Below, in pieces: positions 1 to 4,466 of a stretch of 7,916 bases of DNA. The position numbers and the translations under genes are program-made. The notes beneath the pieces are model-generated. The model was not told the origin of the DNA, did not search any database, and saw only the letters and a program-made list of their open reading frames with translations. The stretch comes from Candidatus Colimonas fimequi. Its GTDB lineage: Bacteria; Bacillota; Clostridia; Peptostreptococcales; Anaerovoracaceae. Position 1 is the first letter of the stretch. Every line of letters starts with the position of its first letter. The stretch spans positions 1 through 7,916 of the forward strand of contig JAGHTQ010000162.1 of NCBI GenBank assembly GCA_018065295.1, written 5' to 3'.

Positions 1-234
1 AAGAAGATCATCGGCGACGAAGAACAGATCACTTGCAGACCTGCAGACACTCTCGAACCTGAACTCGAAACAATCAGAGAGAGCATCACTAGATGGGAAG
101 AGCAGGATGAAGACGTTCTCACAGCTGCACTGTTCCTACAGGTTGCACCAACATTCTTCCAGAAGAGAGAAGAAAGATCAATGCCAACAGATCCTGGCAT
201 GTTCGGCGAAGACGTTGAGGGATATCCAGTATAA
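1..234 (+). CDS. oadA: Oxaloacetate decarboxylase alpha subunit / pyruvate carboxylase subunit B-like, C-terminal end (partial)
   Basis: This is the 3' end of a reading frame open from base 1 and stopping with TAA at 232-234, giving 77 residues. The stretch GDEEQITCRPADTLEPELE near residues 6-24, followed by EDVLTAALFLQVAPTFFQKR, matches from memory the end of the PYC_OADA domain of clostridial carboxyltransferase subunits. The protein ends in YPV, similar to the HPV/YPV tails I recall in these homologues. These enzymes move a carboxyl group between oxaloacetate and biotin on a carrier protein, either as part of a membrane sodium pump or with a separate biotin carboxylase. No biotinyl domain (no MKM motif) follows the PYC_OADA segment, so the biotin carrier must be another polypeptide. 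The catalytic TIM-barrel lies outside the window. Whether to name it OadA or PycB cannot be settled from the tail alone. A strong terminator follows immediately, making this the last gene of its transcript. Confidence 0.82.
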   Translation, partial: KKIIGDEEQITCRPADTLEPELETIRESITRWEEQDEDVLTAALFLQVAPTFFQKREERSMPTDPGMFGEDVEGYPV

Positions 235-247
235 GATTAATAATTTG

Positions 248-284
248 GCCCCGTGTTTATCACGGGGCTTTTTTGTTTGTTTTT
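248..284 (+). terminator. Rho-independent terminator of the carboxyltransferase gene
   Basis: An uninterrupted 8-bp GC-rich stem, GCCCCGTG (248-255) paired with CACGGGGC (261-268), encloses the 5-nt loop TTTAT. It is followed by a long T-rich tract, TTTTTTGTTTGTTTTT (269-284). It sits 13 nt after the upstream stop codon. Confidence 0.95.
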
Positions 285-305
285 ACCAGGCGTTTGGTGT
301 ATAAT
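277..305 (+). promoter_or_regulatory. Putative sigma-A promoter of the three-gene membrane operon
   Basis: A perfect -10 hexamer TATAAT lies at 300-305, with TTGTTT (277-282) placed 17 bp upstream as a weak -35 box. The -35 falls inside the T-tract of the preceding terminator. Transcription would begin near 311-313, giving a leader of about 80 nt before the ATG at 392. A weaker alternative -10, TATAAA at 315-320, has no good -35. The consensus -10 and the spacing are visible; activity is inferred. Confidence 0.7.
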
Positions 306-323
306 GTTAAAGACTATAAAATC

Positions 324-348
324 GACTAATTCTGACCAGAATTCAGTC
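324..348. promoter_or_regulatory. Imperfect palindrome in the operon leader, operator-like
   Basis: The arms AATTCTG (328-334) and CAGAATT (337-343) are perfect inverted repeats separated by only AC. An outer pair, GACT (324-327) and AGTC (345-348), extends the symmetry after one unpaired C at 344, giving 11 paired positions. The 2-nt centre is too short for an RNA hairpin loop without opening the innermost pair, so a dimeric DNA-binding protein site just downstream of the predicted start (about +12 to +37) is more natural than an RNA element. It does not match any operator I recognise. There is no T-tract after it, so it is not a terminator. Confidence 0.5.
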
Positions 349-391
349 TGTAGTCAAACACTATATATAAGAAAGAAACAGGAGAATAATA

Positions 392-1192
392 ATGACGACA
401 ATAATCGTTGTAGTCGTTGTTGCACTGGTATTTTTTGTAGGCATTTGCGTGGCTACTTTCATGGTGTGGAAACGCGAAGAAGAAATGAGAACCGACAGCA
501 TCCGCTCTATCGAAGCCAATCTTCAGGAACTGGGCTATAGAATGACTGAAGATTTCGGCAGGAGCGCACGCAGATCCATTTCTTACACACCGACTATTGA
601 GCCGCTGCCAGCTAGAGAGCACCAAGGCAGACACGGAGATCCATTCTATTGGACAAGAGACGTGGAGCCGGTGGTAGAAGAAACTCAAGCGTTTGTGGAT
701 CATGTGGCAGACCAGGTTGATGCTCCCGTAGCACAGCCTCCAGTTACAGAAGTGGCACCAGCAGTTGAGCCGGCGCCGGTAGAGACAGAGGATCTGCCTC
801 AGGGCATTGAAGCCTTTTTCCCAAAGGGCCCCGCTACCGAAGCACCATCCCCTCAGCTTCCGCCAGAGCTTGAAGCTGCAGATGATGCTCTAGAGTATCC
901 GGAGCACGAAGCGCAGGGCGAACTCAATGAGTTCGCATACGATGCTCCCGAAGAAGAATTACCAGAAGAAACTGACGACAGTTATTTGGATATAAGTAGT
1001 TTGGAGCAACTCATGAATGACGACATACATATCGACCTTGATGGTATCGATGTGCCGGAACTCATGGGAGGATATATAGCTGATTATTCAGCAGAAGAAA
1101 TTCCGCAGCCAAGAGCACCAATCGGACGCGACATTGGCAGAAGTGGAAGGAGATATACAGCAGAAGAACTTGATATGCTGATTAAGGAATAA
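392..1192 (+). CDS. Single-pass membrane protein with acidic Pro/Ala-rich cytoplasmic tail, function unknown
   Basis: I do not recognise a family for this 266-residue protein. The start is supported by GGAG at 381-384, seven bases before the ATG. Residues 3-25 form one very hydrophobic TM segment (IIVVVVVALVFFVG...), followed at once by WKREEEMR. With no charge before the segment and basic residues after it, the positive-inside rule puts the N-terminus outside and the remaining ~240 residues in the cytoplasm. It lacks an obvious signal-peptidase site, so it is read as an anchor. Residues ~95-195 are a disordered-looking acidic Pro/Ala/Glu linker. The C-terminal ~70 residues (from about DDSYLDISSLEQLM) look more ordered and end in the helix-like YTAEELDMLIKE. 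A basic motif occurs twice, GRSARR (56-61) and GRSGRR (249-254), one on each side of the acidic linker. CCG proline codons are common here but rare in the next gene. It is the first gene of a probable operon, 27 nt upstream of the zinc-ribbon gene, and may be a partner of the two following membrane proteins. Confidence 0.88.
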   Translation: MTTIIVVVVVALVFFVGICVATFMVWKREEEMRTDSIRSIEANLQELGYRMTEDFGRSARRSISYTPTIEPLPAREHQGRHGDPFYWTRDVEPVVEETQAFVDHVADQVDAPVAQPPVTEVAPAVEPAPVETEDLPQGIEAFFPKGPATEAPSPQLPPELEAADDALEYPEHEAQGELNEFAYDAPEEELPEETDDSYLDISSLEQLMNDDIHIDLDGIDVPELMGGYIADYSAEEIPQPRAPIGRDIGRSGRRYTAEELDMLIKE

Positions 1193-1219
1193 TTTTAATC
1201 TTATCGAAGGAGAAAATGT

Positions 1220-4200
1220 ATGTATTGTAAAAATTGCGGGAAGGAAGTTCCACAGGATTCTAGATTCTGTATGTTTTGCGGCACTCCTGTAGAAATCATC
1301 CCAGAAACAATCCAGACGCCAGAGCCAGCACCAGCACCAGCTGAGCCAGCTTTCGCACCAGAACCAGTGGCTCCTGTAAGAGAAGAACCACAGGCAACAG
1401 AAATTAGACGTGAAAGACCTGTCTTCGAAGAAATCAAATGGAATGTATCAGAATATCCAGACAGCAGTGATGTAATTCAGAAGACAGAAGATATCGATTT
1501 CAACTGGAATGCTAATCCAGCAGATATCCCTGAACCAGTAGCTAAGAGAGAACTCCGTAACAGACGTGCACAGGTAACTGCAGAACCTATGGACGAAGAA
1601 TCAGAAATGATCAACATCATCAACGGAGCTTCACTTGAGAGCGAACTGTTCGGCGATGCAGAGATTCCAGAAGAAATGAGCGCAGCTGAGAGAATTGATA
1701 AGTTCTATACTTTTAACAGAAAGAACGAAGAATTCCAGCAGCTCCTTAACAGAGAATACAGCAAGGTTAAGTCAGGCAATGCAATTGGTGCAGAAATGAC
1801 TATGGCAGACGAAATCGCTGCTGAACGTTTCGAATCAAGAGCAAACAGACCTAAGTCAATGGAAGACTTCCTTGAAGAAGAAGGCGTAGTTAAGCCATAC
1901 CAGCCTAAGGCATTCGAATCAGATGTGCTCCAGAGAATCGAAGCTCAGGAAGCAGCAAGAGAAGCTAAGAGACTGGAAGAAGAAGCTAGAGCCAAGGCTC
2001 TGGAAGAAGCAAGAAGAGAAGCAGAGGCTAAGAAGCTTGCTGAGATCGAAGAAGCGCGCAAGGCTGCTGAAGCAGCTAAGCTGAAGGCTGAAGAAGAAGC
2101 TAGAGAAGCAGCACGTCTTGCAGAAGAAGCTCGTCTTAAGGCAGAAGCAGAAGCTAAGGCAAGAGCAGAAGAACTGGCAAGAAGAGAAGCTGAAGAAGCT
2201 AGAATCAGAGCAGAAGAAGAAGCAAGAAGAATTGCAGAAGAAGAAGCTCGCATCAAGGCTGAAGCAGTAGCAAGATATCAGGCTGCTGAAGAAGCTCGTA
2301 TTAAGGCTGAAGAAGAACTCAAGGCTGCACAGGAAGCAGCTAAGATCAAGGCTCAGCAGGAAGCACGCAAGGCTGCAGAAGCACAGGCTAGATTTGAAGC
2401 TGAACAGGAGCAGAGAAGAATCGAAGCTCGCGAAGCTCAGCTGAAGCTTGAAGCAGATAGATTAAGATTAGAACGCGAAGCAAACGAAACAATCGCAGAG
2501 GAAGAAGCTCGTAAGATTATTGCACAGACTGCAAGAATGAGAGACGAAGAAGCTGCTAAGATTAAGGCCGCAGTTGCTTCACTGAGATCAGGCGCAGGTG
2601 TTGGTGCTGCAAGATCAGTAGCATCAAGCAAGGAAGTTGCTGAAGCTCACAGAGCTACACAGCAGCAGATCAGTGATATGGCTAAGGCTAGAAGCACATT
2701 CTTCGGCGGTTTCAGCATCGCTGACGAATTATCAAAGGACGAGGAGACTGTAGGTGATCTGTCATTTAACGACGTAGTAGAAACACCAGCACCAGCTCCT
2801 GCTCCAGAACCAGTAGTTGAACCAGTAGCAGAGCCATCATTTGACTCAATCTTCGACAAGACTCCTGCTAAGAAGGCAGAGCCTGTAATTGAGAAGGTAG
2901 AAGTAACTGGTAGAGATACAATGCTCAGAGGCGACCTGTCAGCAACAAGAGTAGTTGATAAGGACGCTATCATGTCTGGTATTTCAGATGCAACAATCAG
3001 CGCATCAAGAAAGCAGTTCGCAGACATGGCAAACGTTGCACCAACTCCAGCACCAGCTCCAGTTGATGAACCAACAATTGTTCCTGCACCAGTTAAGGCA
3101 GAGAGCAAGGTTTCAGATATCGACGATCTTCTTAGCCAGCTTGAAACTGTAGAAGACGACGTTGATGAAGAACTGGCAAGACAGGAATTCGACCAGATTC
3201 TTGAGAACGTAAGAACTGAAGACGAATTTGACTTCGACGATTTCGAAGACCTGCCAGATGAAGAACCAACAAGCGTACTTGATGACCTGGCACAGCTTGA
3301 CGAAATCGGAAGCAAGCCAGCACCAGTTCCAGCTCCTGCACCAGTTGATGAGCCAACTATGGTATTCAACACTGCAAGAGTAGACGAACTTAAGGGCGTT
3401 CAGGATCTTAGCGGAACAAGAGAATTTGATTTCTCATTCCCAGATGACAAGCCAGCTGATGCTACTATCGTAATCGGTCAGGCACCAGCAGGATTCGAAG
3501 ATCTGCCATCAAACGATTTTGACAGCTATGGCGAAGATATCGTTCAGCAGTCAAAACCTTTATATGAAGAAGTAGACGTACCAGCACCAGTAGAAGAACC
3601 AGCTCCAGCTCCTGCACCAGCTCCAATGAGCAAGAAGGAAATGAAGGCAGAAGCCAAGGCTGCCAAGGCTGCAGCTAAGGCAGAAGCGAAGGCTGCTAAG
3701 ATCGCAGCTAAGGAAGAGGCTAAGGCTGAAGGCGGCAAGGGCAGCATCGTATTAAAGATCGTCCTGATTCTCCTTTGCTTAGTACTGGCAGCAGAAGTTG
3801 CAGGTATCGCTGTACACTTCGTAGCTCCACAGAGTAAGATTGCAGAACTGGTTGACACTCAGCTGAACACAGTACTCCACAAGATTACTGGTGATGACAC
3901 TGACTACAGCGTATTCAGCGAAGAGAGAAGAACAGTTCCTCTTGACGACAAGACAACACTTATCGAAGCTAATGCTGACCTGAACTACCAGGGCAACATT
4001 AAGGACATCGTATGGAACAAGGACCTTAGATACACAGACGAAGATGGTCAGACTGTGTCAGACCTGGTCCTATCAATGCCGATTACAGAGGCTGAGTGGG
4101 GCAGAGATGCGGACAACTACTCAGTGTATTATGATGATAAGATCGTAGGCGAAGTTATCGCTTACGAATCATCAAGATATGCATGGCTCAATGGCGGTGA

Positions 4201-4444
4201 CGAGAAAGTAATGGAATACATCGACAAGGAGTCAGGACTTTATTCTACACTGAAGCATAAGAAGAACGCAGGCTCAGGTACTTTCGAGCGTCTGGAAATC
4301 GGCGAAATAAGAACTGGCGGCAGCGCTTACTTCGTATGGGTTAACGAAGTTATGAGCGATCAGACCGTTAAGAAGGTTCTTAAGATGAACCCTGGCAAGG
4401 GTTACACTATGCTTATGTGCATGGCTTACACATTGGATAAATAG
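1220..4444 (+). CDS. Zinc-ribbon, long charged-helix, single-TM protein of unknown function
   Basis: The 1074-residue product starts at ATG 1220, with AAGGAG (1207-1212) seven bases upstream; an out-of-frame ATG at 1216 stops after four codons. Domains in order: (1) a zinc ribbon, residues 1-25, with C3-x2-C6 and C17-x2-C20-G; (2) an acidic/proline-rich region to ~234 with two tryptophan motifs (W74 and W96) and a probable helix around 150-180 (FYTFNRKNEEFQQLLNREY); (3) an Ala/Glu/Lys/Arg helix, residues ~235-456, as a coiled coil or single stable helix; (4) an acidic linker, ~457-800, with PAPAP tracts and repeated Thr motifs such as DEPTIV and DEPTMV; (5) a Lys/Ala-rich basic segment, 805-840; (6) a TM segment, ~843-867; (7) a ~200-residue C-terminal domain. 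The lysines before the TM place the first ~840 residues in the cytoplasm and the last domain outside. Zinc ribbon plus TM plus external domain recalls TcaA/YvbJ-type proteins in outline only; the rod and linker differ. It probably acts with the flanking membrane proteins. I cannot assign a biochemical role. Confidence 0.92.
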   Translation: MYCKNCGKEVPQDSRFCMFCGTPVEIIPETIQTPEPAPAPAEPAFAPEPVAPVREEPQATEIRRERPVFEEIKWNVSEYPDSSDVIQKTEDIDFNWNANPADIPEPVAKRELRNRRAQVTAEPMDEESEMINIINGASLESELFGDAEIPEEMSAAERIDKFYTFNRKNEEFQQLLNREYSKVKSGNAIGAEMTMADEIAAERFESRANRPKSMEDFLEEEGVVKPYQPKAFESDVLQRIEAQEAAREAKRLEEEARAKALEEARREAEAKKLAEIEEARKAAEAAKLKAEEEAREAARLAEEARLKAEAEAKARAEELARREAEEARIRAEEEARRIAEEEARIKAEAVARYQAAEEARIKAEEELKAAQEAAKIKAQQEARKAAEAQARFEAEQEQRRIEAREAQLKLEADRLRLEREANETIAEEEARKIIAQTARMRDEEAAKIKAAVASLRSGAGVGAARSVASSKEVAEAHRATQQQISDMAKARSTFFGGFSIADELSKDEETVGDLSFNDVVETPAPAPAPEPVVEPVAEPSFDSIFDKTPAKKAEPVIEKVEVTGRDTMLRGDLSATRVVDKDAIMSGISDATISASRKQFADMANVAPTPAPAPVDEPTIVPAPVKAESKVSDIDDLLSQLETVEDDVDEELARQEFDQILENVRTEDEFDFDDFEDLPDEEPTSVLDDLAQLDEIGSKPAPVPAPAPVDEPTMVFNTARVDELKGVQDLSGTREFDFSFPDDKPADATIVIGQAPAGFEDLPSNDFDSYGEDIVQQSKPLYEEVDVPAPVEEPAPAPAPAPMSKKEMKAEAKAAKAAAKAEAKAAKIAAKEEAKAEGGKGSIVLKIVLILLCLVLAAEVAGIAVHFVAPQSKIAELVDTQLNTVLHKITGDDTDYSVFSEERRTVPLDDKTTLIEANADLNYQGNIKDIVWNKDLRYTDEDGQTVSDLVLSMPITEAEWGRDADNYSVYYDDKIVGEVIAYESSRYAWLNGGDEKVMEYIDKESGLYSTLKHKKNAGSGTFERLEIGEIRTGGSAYFVWVNEVMSDQTVKKVLKMNPGKGYTMLMCMAYTLDK
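1922..2587 (+). repeat. Purine-rich degenerate repeat encoding the charged-helix rod
   Basis: This stretch of the zinc-ribbon gene is built from imperfect GAAGAAGCT/AGA/AAG units, giving repeated peptides of the form EEARxKAEEEAR and REAEAKKLAEIEEARKAAEA. It covers residues 235-456 with no proline or glycine, as expected of one continuous helix. At 1.5 angstrom per residue it would be about 33 nm long. The repeats differ at third positions and in spacing, so this is not a clean tandem array. Unit-number variation between strains is possible. The same composition explains the long antisense open frames over this part. Confidence 0.8.
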
Positions 4445-4452
4445 GAAATATT

Positions 4453-4459
4453 AAGGGAG
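4453..4459 (+). promoter_or_regulatory. Ribosome binding site fixing a UUG start
   Basis: AAGGGAG lies seven bases before TTG at 4467-4469, the same spacing as for the other starts in the window. The next in-frame ATG is at codon 156, inside conserved UPF0182 sequence and after three TM segments, so the UUG start is the credible one. Confidence 0.88.
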
Positions 4460-4466
4460 TATTAAT

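Noticed and set aside
107..304. Small + strand frame overlapping the carboxyltransferase tail
   Set aside because: It reads through the terminator hairpin and T-tract and is out of frame with a recognisable domain; no ribosome binding site.
360..370. Second promoter from TATATATAA just before the first operon gene
   Set aside because: A start there would fall almost on the ribosome binding site at 381-384, and no -35 is visible at the right distance.
326..703. Antisense frame over the leader and first operon gene
   Set aside because: No ribosome site or recognisable product; the opposing + strand frame has a ribosome site, TM segment and operon context.
1945..2256. Antisense open frame opposite the charged helix
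   Set aside because: Composed of Ala/Ser/Leu from reversed GAA/GCT/AGA repeats; a by-product of the purine-rich strand.
1922..2587. CRISPR or tandem-repeat array
   Set aside because: Repeats are degenerate, in-frame codon repeats without unique spacers; they encode a charged helix.
2647..3372. Long antisense open frame (241 codons) over the zinc-ribbon gene linker
   Set aside because: Its product is low-complexity Ser/Gly/Ala/Thr, the reverse complement of Pro/Ala/Glu codons; no ribosome site or family resemblance. The + strand frame has clear domains.
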